Origin: Pseudescherichia sp032055545
GTDB lineage: Bacteria; Pseudomonadota; Gammaproteobacteria; Enterobacterales; Enterobacteriaceae
DNA length: 64,000 nt
Assembly (NCBI GenBank): GCA_032055545.1
Contig: DAMBQR010000002.1
Location: 77,180 to 141,179 of the forward strand
Direction: 5' to 3'
Below are positions 24,257 through 31,880 of the stretch, one piece after another. The notes under the pieces are model-generated. The model did no database searches. It was given only the letters and a program-made list of their open reading frames with translations, and was not told the origin of the DNA. A program made the translations under genes and the position numbers. Within the stretch, counting starts at the first letter, position 1; the number at the start of each line of letters is the position of its first letter.

Positions 24257-25684
24257 ATGAAAACGTCACCTGTTTCACCCGGCCGCGCGGGACTCGTCCT
24301 GCTGCTAACCGGTCAGATGCTGCCCCTGATCGACACCTCGATCACCAACGTCGCCCTCGACGCCATCACCGCATCGCTGCACGCCAGCGCCACCCAGCTG
24401 GAGCTTATTGTCGCCCTGTACGGCGTGGCCTTTGCCGTTTGTCTGGCGATGGGTAGCAAGCTGGGCGATAACTACGGTCGCCGCCGTCTGTTTATGTGGG
24501 GGGTGACGGTGTTCAGCTTCGCCTCTCTGCTGTGCGGCATGGCAAACTCGATTACCGCTCTGCTGGCGGCCCGCACATTGCAGGGTGCGGGGGCGGCGCT
24601 GATCGTCCCACAGATCCTCGCCACCCTGCACGTTACCCTGAAAGGCACGGCCCACGCGCGGGCTATCAGCCTCTACGGCGGCATCGGCGGTATCGCGTTT
24701 ATCGTCGGGCAGATGTGCGGCGGCTGGCTGGTGTCGGCAGATATCGCCGGGCTGGGCTGGCGTAACGCCTTTTTCATCAACGTGCCGATTGGCCTGCTGG
24801 TGCTGGCGTTGAGCCGTCGCTACGTGCCCGAGACCCGTCGCGATGAACACTCGCCCATCGACTGGCAGGGCACGTTTATCCTCGCCCTGATCCTCTGCTG
24901 CCTGCTGTTTTCCCTGGCGCTGGGGCCAGAGCTGCACTGGCCGGGGTCGATGCAGCTGATGCTGCTGGCTACGCTGCCGCTGCTGGTGTGGATGCGGGCC
25001 AGCGCGCTGGGCAAGCAACGGCGTGGCGAACACCCGCTGCTGCCGCCGCGCCTTTTGCAGCTCGCCAGCATTCGCTTTGGCATGGTGATCGCCCTGCTGT
25101 TCTTTAGCGCATGGTCCGGGTTTATGTTCTGCATGGCGCTGACCATGCAGTCTGGTCTGGGAATGGCCCCCTGGCAGTCGGGGAACAGCTTTATTGCTCT
25201 CGGTGTGGCCTACTTCCTCTCGGCGATGTACGCCCCGAAGCTGATTGCCCGCCACAGCATGGGACGGATCCTGCTCTCTGGCCTGGCGGTACAGATCGGC
25301 GGCCTGCTGCTGCTGATGGAAACCTTCCACTACTACGGACAGGCAACCACGGCCCTGACGCTGGTGCCGTCCACCGCGCTGATTGGCTACGGCCAGGCAC
25401 TGATTGTCAACTGCTTCTACCGGGTGGGTATGCGTGATATCACTGCTAACGACGCCGGGGCGGGCAGCGCCCTGCTCAGCACCCTGCAGCAGGCGACGCT
25501 GGGCCTTGGCCCGGCGGTATTTGGCTCGCTGCTGTTAGTGCTGGTGCGTCACCATCACGGCAGCTACCCCGAGGCAATTATGGGTTTTCTCGGCGTTGAG
25601 GCGGTGATGATGCTGCTGCTGGCGGCGGTGGCGATTGGCCTGCGCCACCATCTGAACCGCAGCCCGGCAATCGTAACGTCGTGA
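24257..25684 (+). CDS. MFS drug:proton antiporter, DHA2 (EmrB/QacA) family
   Basis: The 475-residue inner-membrane protein has about 14 hydrophobic helices. It carries the MFS motif A (GSKLGDNYGRRRLFMWG, about residues 70-86) and the antiporter motif C region with conserved Gly/Pro in helix 5 (GGIGGIAFIVGQMCGGWLV). DHA2 transporters pump drugs, dyes or antimicrobial metabolites out using the proton gradient. The gene is divergent from an MmyB-type regulator and ends 2 bp before the convergent LacI gene. The substrate is unknown. Confidence 0.9.
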   Translation: MKTSPVSPGRAGLVLLLTGQMLPLIDTSITNVALDAITASLHASATQLELIVALYGVAFAVCLAMGSKLGDNYGRRRLFMWGVTVFSFASLLCGMANSITALLAARTLQGAGAALIVPQILATLHVTLKGTAHARAISLYGGIGGIAFIVGQMCGGWLVSADIAGLGWRNAFFINVPIGLLVLALSRRYVPETRRDEHSPIDWQGTFILALILCCLLFSLALGPELHWPGSMQLMLLATLPLLVWMRASALGKQRRGEHPLLPPRLLQLASIRFGMVIALLFFSAWSGFMFCMALTMQSGLGMAPWQSGNSFIALGVAYFLSAMYAPKLIARHSMGRILLSGLAVQIGGLLLLMETFHYYGQATTALTLVPSTALIGYGQALIVNCFYRVGMRDITANDAGAGSALLSTLQQATLGLGPAVFGSLLLVLVRHHHGSYPEAIMGFLGVEAVMMLLLAAVAIGLRHHLNRSPAIVTS

Positions 25685-25686
25685 TC

Positions 25687-26667
25687 TCAGGCGCTGGCGC
25701 GTTCGATAAAGCGCCAGTCCATCATCACCCGCTCCGCCGGGGTATCGGGGTTGTCGATTTTGTTCAGCAGCAGGGATACGGCTTTACGGCCAATCTGCAG
25801 GGAGGGTTGCGCCACGGTGCTGAGCTGAGGCGAGACCATCTCCGCCAGCGGCGTGCCGTCAAAGCCCACCACGGCGATGTCGTCCGGCATGGTCAGCCCC
25901 GCCTGGGCTATCGCCAGCAGCGCCCCGGCCGCCAGGGTATCGGAGACGGCAAATACCGCATCCGGGCGCTCATCGGCACGCAGCAGCGTCTCCATCGCCG
26001 CCCTGCCCGCGTTAAAGCTCAGCTCGCTGGCGTACTCTACCGCCGTCCAGCCATGGCCGTTTTGCTCCAGCACGCTCTTATAGCCCCGCTCGCGCAGGCG
26101 GGCATATTTATAGCTCAGGTCATGGTTGATCAGCGCAATGCGCTGTCGGCCCCGGTTAATCAGGTGCTGGATCACGTACTGGGAAGCGTCAATATCGTTA
26201 ATCCCAACGCAGGAGACGCTCCCCTCATCGGCATACTCGGCGCACTGTACCCAGGGCGCCTGGCCAATCATGGTCGTCAGCTCCGGCAGCTTAGAGAAGG
26301 CGTCCATGGTGATGATGCCGTCGACGATTTTCCCCGACAGCAGGGTCAGCGCCGAGCGGGAGCGTGCCATATCCGAGTCGGTATTGCACAGCAGGATACG
26401 GTAGCCATTCTTCTCCGCCTCCTCTTCAATGCCTTTCACCACCTCGGCGCAGAAGGGGTTAGCGATATTCGACACCAGCACGAGGATCATATAGCTCCGG
26501 GCGGTACGGAGCTGGCGGGCCAGCAGGTTCGGCTGGTAGTTGCTCTCTTCAATCGCCGCCAGCACGCGTTCGCGGTTCTGTGGCTTAACGGAGCCGCTGT
26601 GGTTGATGACCCGGGAGACCGTCGCTACCGACACTCCTGCCAGGCGAGCGATTTTTTGAATTGACAT
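25687..26667 (-). CDS. LacI-family repressor of sugar/nucleoside operon
   Basis: The 326-residue protein has the LacI helix-turn-helix at residues 2-22 (IQKIARLAGVSVATVSRVINH), a hinge near 48-58 and a periplasmic-binding-protein-like effector domain. It sits last in the same direction as a transporter-epimerase-dehydrogenase operon, separated by 77 bp containing an intrinsic terminator. The likely target is the pair of identical palindromes before the transporter gene (30236-30279). The effector is probably the transported sugar or a derivative. Confidence 0.9.
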   Translation of the reverse strand: MSIQKIARLAGVSVATVSRVINHSGSVKPQNRERVLAAIEESNYQPNLLARQLRTARSYMILVLVSNIANPFCAEVVKGIEEEAEKNGYRILLCNTDSDMARSRSALTLLSGKIVDGIITMDAFSKLPELTTMIGQAPWVQCAEYADEGSVSCVGINDIDASQYVIQHLINRGRQRIALINHDLSYKYARLRERGYKSVLEQNGHGWTAVEYASELSFNAGRAAMETLLRADERPDAVFAVSDTLAAGALLAIAQAGLTMPDDIAVVGFDGTPLAEMVSPQLSTVAQPSLQIGRKAVSLLLNKIDNPDTPAERVMMDWRFIERASA

Positions 26668-26714
26668 AACGACGACACATCCTGCGGTTAACGCTTATTA
26701 CAGCAGGCTACCAT

Positions 26715-26743
26715 AAAACCGCTGCCCGGCGAACCGGCAGCGG
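26715..26743 (-). terminator. Intrinsic terminator after the Gfo/Idh dehydrogenase gene
   Basis: An 8-bp stem CCGCTGCC / GGCAGCGG is followed on the minus strand by GGTTTTATGG, directly after the dehydrogenase stop. It would limit read-through into the LacI gene. Confidence 0.7.
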
Positions 26744-26744
26744 C

Positions 26745-27896
26745 TTAGCGGGCCACCCGTACCCAGCGCTGCTGCTGATGGCTTTGTATAATGGCATCTA
26801 TGATAAACATCACGTCAGCGCCATCATAAAAAGAGGCAAACGAACTGGCGCCGGCCTCCGGCATCGTTCCGGCCCGCACAGCCCGGTAGAAGTTGGCCAT
26901 CATGTTCTTAAAGGCATCGGGCCAGCCCTCAATATGCCCGCCGGGAAAGTGTGCGCTACCGGCAACGTCGGGCGTCATCAACCCCGGATCGTCGGTGAGG
27001 ATCTCGTTGGGGCGCTGACGATGCCCAATCCACAGCTGCTGAGGGATCTCCTGGTCCCAGCCCAGCGAACAGCTGCTGCCGTTGATCTCAAAGCTGAGGC
27101 GGTTTTTCCGCCCCGCGCTAACCTGCGAGACGCTAAAGCAGCCTTTGCTGCCGTCGGCAAAGCGCACCAGCACTGAGCCGCCATCTTCGGTGCTGACCGG
27201 GCGATCCTCATACTGCGCCTCGTCTCCGCCAGCGCTGAAGGTCGCCCCGCCCTCCAGCCGCGCCTTGCGGGTCGGCCAGACGATAGCCAGATCGGCCATC
27301 ACCTCGACAATCCGCTGCCCGGTGACAAACTGCAACGTATCGCACCAGTGCGAGCCGATATCGGCCACCGCTCGCGACGCGCCGCCCAGCGCGGCATCCA
27401 CCCGCCAGTTGTAGTCCGTCTCCAGCAGCATCCAGTCCTGAAGGTAGCTGCCGTAAACCGAGAAGAGCCGCCCGAGCCTGCCGTGGCGTTGCAGGCTCGC
27501 CGCCTGCTGGACCATGGCAAACTGGCGATAGACAAAGCTCACCCCGTGCACCACGCCTGCCTGCTCCGCCAGCGCCACCAACTCCGTAGCCTCCTCCGGT
27601 GTCATACAGAGCGGCTTCTCTGAGAAGACGTGCTTACCGGCGCGTAAAATTTGTCGATTTATCTCAGCATGAAGATGGTTGGGGGTACAGTTATGCACTA
27701 CATCAATCCCCGGATGGGCCAGCATGGCATCGATATCGCCAAAGGCAAAGGGCACGTTAAGCGCGGCGGCCTTCTGCTGCGCGGATCCCAGGGTATGGTC
27801 GCAGAGCGCCACCACCTGCACGTCCCCCAGACGGCGCAGGGCTTCAATATGCGCCGGGCCAATAAACCCGCTGCCAATAATACCTACGCCAATCAT
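26745..27896 (-). CDS. Gfo/Idh/MocA family sugar dehydrogenase
   Basis: The 383-residue oxidoreductase has a Rossmann NAD(P) loop (GIIGSGFIGPAH, residues about 5-16), the EKPLCMTPEEA motif with its conserved Lys (about 94-104), and the downstream Gfo/Idh C-terminal domain. Family members oxidise or reduce sugars, inositols or ketosugars with NAD(P). It overlaps the epimerase gene by 4 bp (ATGA). Paired with a TIM-barrel isomerase and a NupG-like transporter, it may process a 3-keto or deoxy sugar; the exact substrate is unknown. Confidence 0.9.
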   Translation of the reverse strand: MIGVGIIGSGFIGPAHIEALRRLGDVQVVALCDHTLGSAQQKAAALNVPFAFGDIDAMLAHPGIDVVHNCTPNHLHAEINRQILRAGKHVFSEKPLCMTPEEATELVALAEQAGVVHGVSFVYRQFAMVQQAASLQRHGRLGRLFSVYGSYLQDWMLLETDYNWRVDAALGGASRAVADIGSHWCDTLQFVTGQRIVEVMADLAIVWPTRKARLEGGATFSAGGDEAQYEDRPVSTEDGGSVLVRFADGSKGCFSVSQVSAGRKNRLSFEINGSSCSLGWDQEIPQQLWIGHRQRPNEILTDDPGLMTPDVAGSAHFPGGHIEGWPDAFKNMMANFYRAVRAGTMPEAGASSFASFYDGADVMFIIDAIIQSHQQQRWVRVAR

Positions 27897-28957
27897 GATG
27901 CATCTCCTAATCCCAGCATGGCCCGTACGCTGGCCCGGTCGCCGCCGCCTGCGGCAAAATCATCAAACGCCCGGTCCGCCACAGGGATAATGTGGCGGCG
28001 AATAAACTCGCAGCCCTCGCGCGCCCCGGCGTCGCCCTGCTTCAGGCAGCACTCCCACTCCAGCACCGCCCAGCCGTCGTAGCCGTACTGCGTCAGTTTG
28101 CTAAAGATCGCTCCGAAGTCGATCTGCCCATCCCCCGGTGAACGGAAGCGCCCGGCACGATCCACCCACGGCTGATAGCCGCCGTAGACGCCGCTGCGCC
28201 CGTTGATGCGGAACTCTGCATCCTTAACGTGGAAGGCTTTAATGCGAGCGTGGTAGCGGTCGATAAAGGCCAGATAGTCTATCTGCTGAAGCAGAAGATG
28301 GCTGGGATCGTAGAGAATATTGCAGCGCGGGTGGTTATCCACGGCGGCAAGGAAGCGCTCGAAGGTGGCTCCGTCGTGCAGATCTTCTCCCGGATGGATC
28401 TCAAAGCAGAGATCGACCCCGCAGCGATCGAAACGATCCAGAATCGGTCGCCAGCGGCGAGCCAGCTCGGCAAACGCTTCGTCGAGCAGCAGGGCATTGT
28501 GCGGCGGCCATGGGTAGAAGTAAGGCCACGCCAGCGCCCCGGAGAAGGTGGCGTGGGCACGCAGGCCCAGCTTTTGCGAGGCCACCGCCGCCTGGGTCAC
28601 CTTCTCTACCGCCCACGCCTGGCGTGCCGTAGGATTGCCCCGCAGATGCTCAGGAGCAAAGTTATCGAAGGCGGCGTCATAGGCCGGGTGCACGGCGACC
28701 AGTTGTCCCTCAAGATGCGTTGAAAGCTCGCTGATCGTCAGCCCGTACGTCGCCAGCGTGCCGCTAATTTCATCGCAGTAGGTCTGGCTCAGCGCGGCCA
28801 GCTCGAGATCAAAAATATGCGGATGATTGCAGGGAATTTGCAGCGCCTTGTAGCCCAGCCGCGCTGCCCACTCCGCCAACCCCTCCAGGGTGTTAAAGGG
28901 TGCCTCTTCTCCGATAAACTGCGACAGAAAAATCCCCGGTCCCTGAACTGTTTTCAT
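27893..28957 (-). CDS. TIM-barrel sugar isomerase/epimerase
   Basis: The 354-residue protein belongs to the xylose-isomerase-like (AP endonuclease 2) superfamily. It has metal-binding residues in CFEIHPGED, YDPSHLLLQ and AFHVKDAEF, and closes with a Glu in AVLEWE. Such enzymes isomerise or epimerise sugars or cleave ketosugar glycosides with a divalent metal. I chose ATG 28957 because GGAGG lies five bases upstream; an in-frame GTG at 28969 is less likely. The gene lies 14 bp after the transporter gene and overlaps the dehydrogenase gene by 4 bp. Confidence 0.88.
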   Translation of the reverse strand: MKTVQGPGIFLSQFIGEEAPFNTLEGLAEWAARLGYKALQIPCNHPHIFDLELAALSQTYCDEISGTLATYGLTISELSTHLEGQLVAVHPAYDAAFDNFAPEHLRGNPTARQAWAVEKVTQAAVASQKLGLRAHATFSGALAWPYFYPWPPHNALLLDEAFAELARRWRPILDRFDRCGVDLCFEIHPGEDLHDGATFERFLAAVDNHPRCNILYDPSHLLLQQIDYLAFIDRYHARIKAFHVKDAEFRINGRSGVYGGYQPWVDRAGRFRSPGDGQIDFGAIFSKLTQYGYDGWAVLEWECCLKQGDAGAREGCEFIRRHIIPVADRAFDDFAAGGGDRASVRAMLGLGDAS

Positions 28958-28971
28958 ACCATCCTCCACCG

Positions 28972-30213
28972 TTAAGCCCGCTCGTTGTCGTCATATTTGA
29001 ATGTAAACAGGAATACCAGCGCGATAGCGGCAGCGGCGACGGCCGGGATCCACCAGAAAGTCACCCACGCCTCGGGCACGGCCTGCCCGGCGACCAGCCG
29101 GTTATAGAGCGCGCCGGAGATCTGCGAACCAAGCAGCATCCCGATGCCGTAGGTGAACATAACGATCATGCTTTGCGCCTGGCCTTTAACCTTTGCTCCT
29201 GCCACGCGGTCGGTATAGATAAAGCCTACGACAAAGAAGAAGTCGTAGCAGATCCCGTGCAGCAAAATACCGAGGTAGAGCAGGAAGCGGGTCTCTTCAC
29301 TCACCCCGAGGGCGAAGAAAGCGTAGCGCACGAACCAGGCGAACATACCGATCAACAGCATGTACTTCACGCCGAGGCGGCGGAACAGCAGCGGGATCAC
29401 CAGCATAAAGACGATCTCGGACATCTGGCCGAAGGACATGGCGGTGCTGACATCCCCTATCCCGGCGTCCGCCAGGTACGAGGCGGTATAGGCATAGTAA
29501 GTGCCGAGCGGTACGGAGATGAGCATGGCGCAGAGCGAGAAGACAAAGAAGTGGCGCGTTTTTAACAGAGCAAAGGCATCAGCGCAGAAGAGATCGCGCA
29601 CCGCCACCGGCAGACCTTTGGCGGGCGCAGGGGTATGCGGCAGCGTCAGGCTATAGAGCGCCAGCAGCACCGAACAGGCCGCCGCCACCATGAAGATATT
29701 GACGCTCGCCGCAATGCCGGTGACGCCAATAAATATCCCCGCTACGATCCAGCCGATGGTGCCAAACACGCGTACCACCGGGAAGGTCTTATCGACGTTT
29801 GCCAGGCTATGGAAGGCGATGTTGTTGGTTAATGCCAGGGTTGGCATATAGCAGAGCGTATAGCCAAACAGCAGGCCAATCAGCAGCGCGCCGTTCTGGG
29901 CGATCAGCGCCTGCGGAACAAACCAGAGAATGGCCGCCCCGGCGAGGTGCATTACCGCCATCACCTTCTGCGAGGCGAAGAAGCGATCCACCAGCATCCC
30001 CAGCACAAACGGCGAGAGAATCGAGGCGATCGGCCCGGCGGAAAAGGCGTCGCCAATCAGCAGAGCCATGTTGTGCTGGGTCATGACGAGACCCAGCGTG
30101 ACGGACCAGCTTCCCCAGATAAAGAACTGAAGAAACATCATCAGGGACAGTCTTGGCACGAGCAGTCGATACTGCGCTTGCCCTTTGCTGTTACTTTCGG
30201 TTGTTGACACCAT
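28972..30213 (-). CDS. MFS transporter, NupG-like nucleoside:proton symporter family
   Basis: The 413-residue protein has 12 hydrophobic helices and the pattern of the nucleoside:H+ symporter family (NupG, XapB, YegT). It starts with LSLMMFLQFFIWGSWSVTLG and has FVLGMLVDRFF in the second helix loop. It would import a nucleoside or small glycoside across the inner membrane. It is first in the operon, with GAGG before the ATG and two palindromic operators 23-66 bp upstream. The catabolic genes next to it favour a sugar-like or glycoside substrate. Confidence 0.88.
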   Translation of the reverse strand: MVSTTESNSKGQAQYRLLVPRLSLMMFLQFFIWGSWSVTLGLVMTQHNMALLIGDAFSAGPIASILSPFVLGMLVDRFFASQKVMAVMHLAGAAILWFVPQALIAQNGALLIGLLFGYTLCYMPTLALTNNIAFHSLANVDKTFPVVRVFGTIGWIVAGIFIGVTGIAASVNIFMVAAACSVLLALYSLTLPHTPAPAKGLPVAVRDLFCADAFALLKTRHFFVFSLCAMLISVPLGTYYAYTASYLADAGIGDVSTAMSFGQMSEIVFMLVIPLLFRRLGVKYMLLIGMFAWFVRYAFFALGVSEETRFLLYLGILLHGICYDFFFVVGFIYTDRVAGAKVKGQAQSMIVMFTYGIGMLLGSQISGALYNRLVAGQAVPEAWVTFWWIPAVAAAAIALVFLFTFKYDDNERA

Positions 30214-30235
30214 TTTATCGCCTCACCTGTGGAAA

Positions 30236-30279
30236 GTAATCGATTACAAAACGCGGTCAATAGAAAAGTAATCGATTAC
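30236..30279 (-). promoter_or_regulatory. Twin palindromic LacI-type operators
   Basis: The perfect 12-bp palindrome GTAATCGATTAC occurs at 30236-30247 and 30268-30279, each followed by AAAAC and preceded by GAAA. Centres are 32 bp apart, three helix turns. The central CG step and A/T flanks fit LacI-family operators. The LacI gene of this operon is the likely ligand. Confidence 0.85.
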
Positions 30280-30348
30280 AAAACAGTTTGCCTGCGGGAT
30301 AGATGAGATCTGCGAGAGGAGTCACGATAAATATGATGCAGGATTAAA

Positions 30349-30374
30349 GCCCGGCAAGCAGCACGCCGCCGGGC
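30349..30374 (-). terminator. Terminator-like hairpin after pheP
   Basis: GCCCGGC / GCCGGGC with a 12-base loop is followed on the minus strand by TTTAATCC. It lies just after the pheP stop. Confidence 0.55.
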
Positions 30375-30380
30375 AGAGGA

Positions 30381-31775
30381 TTAGCGCACCTTACGGCGCA
30401 ACAGCTTGAAGGCGATAAACAGGAAAGCGATCCACACCGGCAGCAGAATAGCGGACATCCGCATGCCGTCGATGGTGCACATCAGGCCGAGGATCAGCAC
30501 TAAAAAGGCGATGCAGACATAGTTGCTGGCCGGATAGAGCAGCGCCTTAAATTTCGTCTCGCGGCCCTGACGACGCATCGCCGCGCGGAACTTCAGGTGC
30601 GCGAGGCAGATCATGATCCAGTTCAGCAGCAGGGTCGCCACCACCAGCGCCATCAGCAGGCCAAAGGCCTCTTTCGGCAGCAGGTAGTTAATCAGGATCA
30701 CCAGCGAGGTAATGCCTGCGGAGAGCATCAGCGAGTTAACCGGCACGCCGCGGGCGTTAACCCGGGTTAAAAACGCCGGGGCGTTGCCCTGCACCGAGAG
30801 GCCAAACAGCATCCGGCTATTGGAGTAGACGCCGCTGTTAAAGACCGAGAGCGAAGCCACCAGGATAATAAAGTTCAGCGCCGAGGCAACAATGTTGCTG
30901 TCCAGCTCGTGGAAGATCATCACGAACGGGCTGCTGTCGGCGTTGACATCTACCCATGGATAGAGCGCCAGCAGCACCACCAGCGAGCCGATATAGAAGA
31001 TCAGGATCCGGTAGACCACCTGGTTAACCGCTTTCGGAATGGTGGTCTGCGGATCGCGGGCTTCGGCGGCGGTAATGCCGATCAGCTCCAGGCCGCCGAA
31101 GGAGAACATAATCACCGCCAGGGACATGATCAGCCCATGCCAGCCGGTGGCGAGGAAGCCGCCGTGCTGCCAGAGGTTATCGAAGGTGGCGCGCTCGCCG
31201 CCGTGGCCGGAGAAGAGCAGCCACAGGCCAAAGCCGATCATGGCGATAATCGCCAGCACCTTAATCAGCGCAAACCAGAACTCCATCTCGCCGTAGAGGC
31301 GGACGTTAACCAGGTTGGCAGCGTTGATGATGATAAAGAAGGCGGCGGCCCAGATCCATGTCGGCACGTTCGGCAGCCAGTACTGCATATAGATACCCGC
31401 GGCGGTCAGCTCAGCCATGCCTACCAGCACGAACATCACCCAGTAGTTCCAGCCGGAGAGGAAGCCTGCGAAGGGACCCCAGTATTTCCAGGCAAAGTGG
31501 GAGAACGAACCGGAGACCGGCTCCTCGACCACCATCTCGCCCAGCTGGCGCATAATCAGGAAAGCGATAATCCCGGCGATGCCGTAGCCCAGCAGCACCG
31601 CTGGCCCGGCCATCTGAATCGCCGGCCCGATGCCCAGAAACAGCCCGGTGCCGATAGCGCCGCCCAGCGCGATAAGTTGAATATGACGGTTTTGCAAACC
31701 CCGTTGCAGCGTCGGCCCAGTCCCCGACGCGCCATCTGCCTGCTGCTGGCCAGATGCGATTGACGCGTTTTTCAC
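30381..31775 (-). CDS. pheP: Phenylalanine-specific permease PheP
   Basis: The 464-residue amino acid/proton symporter has 12 helices and the amino acid permease signature beginning GGAIGTGLFLGIGPAIQMAGP. It closely matches E. coli PheP as I recall it, including GLQNRHIQLIALGGA at the start and RRQGRETKFKALLYP near the end. It imports phenylalanine across the inner membrane. The start codon is GTG, with AGGGGTAGGGC upstream. Its neighbourhood differs from E. coli: pheP and nfsB are 7 kb apart with accessory genes between. Confidence 0.94.
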   Translation of the reverse strand: MKNASIASGQQQADGASGTGPTLQRGLQNRHIQLIALGGAIGTGLFLGIGPAIQMAGPAVLLGYGIAGIIAFLIMRQLGEMVVEEPVSGSFSHFAWKYWGPFAGFLSGWNYWVMFVLVGMAELTAAGIYMQYWLPNVPTWIWAAAFFIIINAANLVNVRLYGEMEFWFALIKVLAIIAMIGFGLWLLFSGHGGERATFDNLWQHGGFLATGWHGLIMSLAVIMFSFGGLELIGITAAEARDPQTTIPKAVNQVVYRILIFYIGSLVVLLALYPWVDVNADSSPFVMIFHELDSNIVASALNFIILVASLSVFNSGVYSNSRMLFGLSVQGNAPAFLTRVNARGVPVNSLMLSAGITSLVILINYLLPKEAFGLLMALVVATLLLNWIMICLAHLKFRAAMRRQGRETKFKALLYPASNYVCIAFLVLILGLMCTIDGMRMSAILLPVWIAFLFIAFKLLRRKVR

Positions 31776-31843
31776 GCCCTACCCCTGTCTATTTTAATAA
31801 AGGGGCATCTTTTAACACTTAGCGTTACCGGTAGCAAGCAGAC

Positions 31844-31866
31844 GAAAAGACTGGCGTTGCCGCCAG
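31844..31866 (-). terminator. Intrinsic terminator after the YncE-like/receptor operon
   Basis: CTGGCG-GCAA-CGCCAG followed by TCTTTTCG on the minus strand lies 15 bp past the receptor stop. The tight GCAA loop and U-rich tail are typical. Confidence 0.75.
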
Positions 31867-31880
31867 CCCCTCTGCCGATC

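Noticed and set aside
24305..25330. A 341-codon open frame on the minus strand
   Set aside because: It is antisense to the DHA2 efflux pump and very rich in Gln/His/Arg, as expected for the reverse of a hydrophobic protein.
25681..26664. A 327-codon open frame on the plus strand
   Set aside because: It is the shadow of the LacI gene, which has a clear helix-turn-helix and fitting operators.
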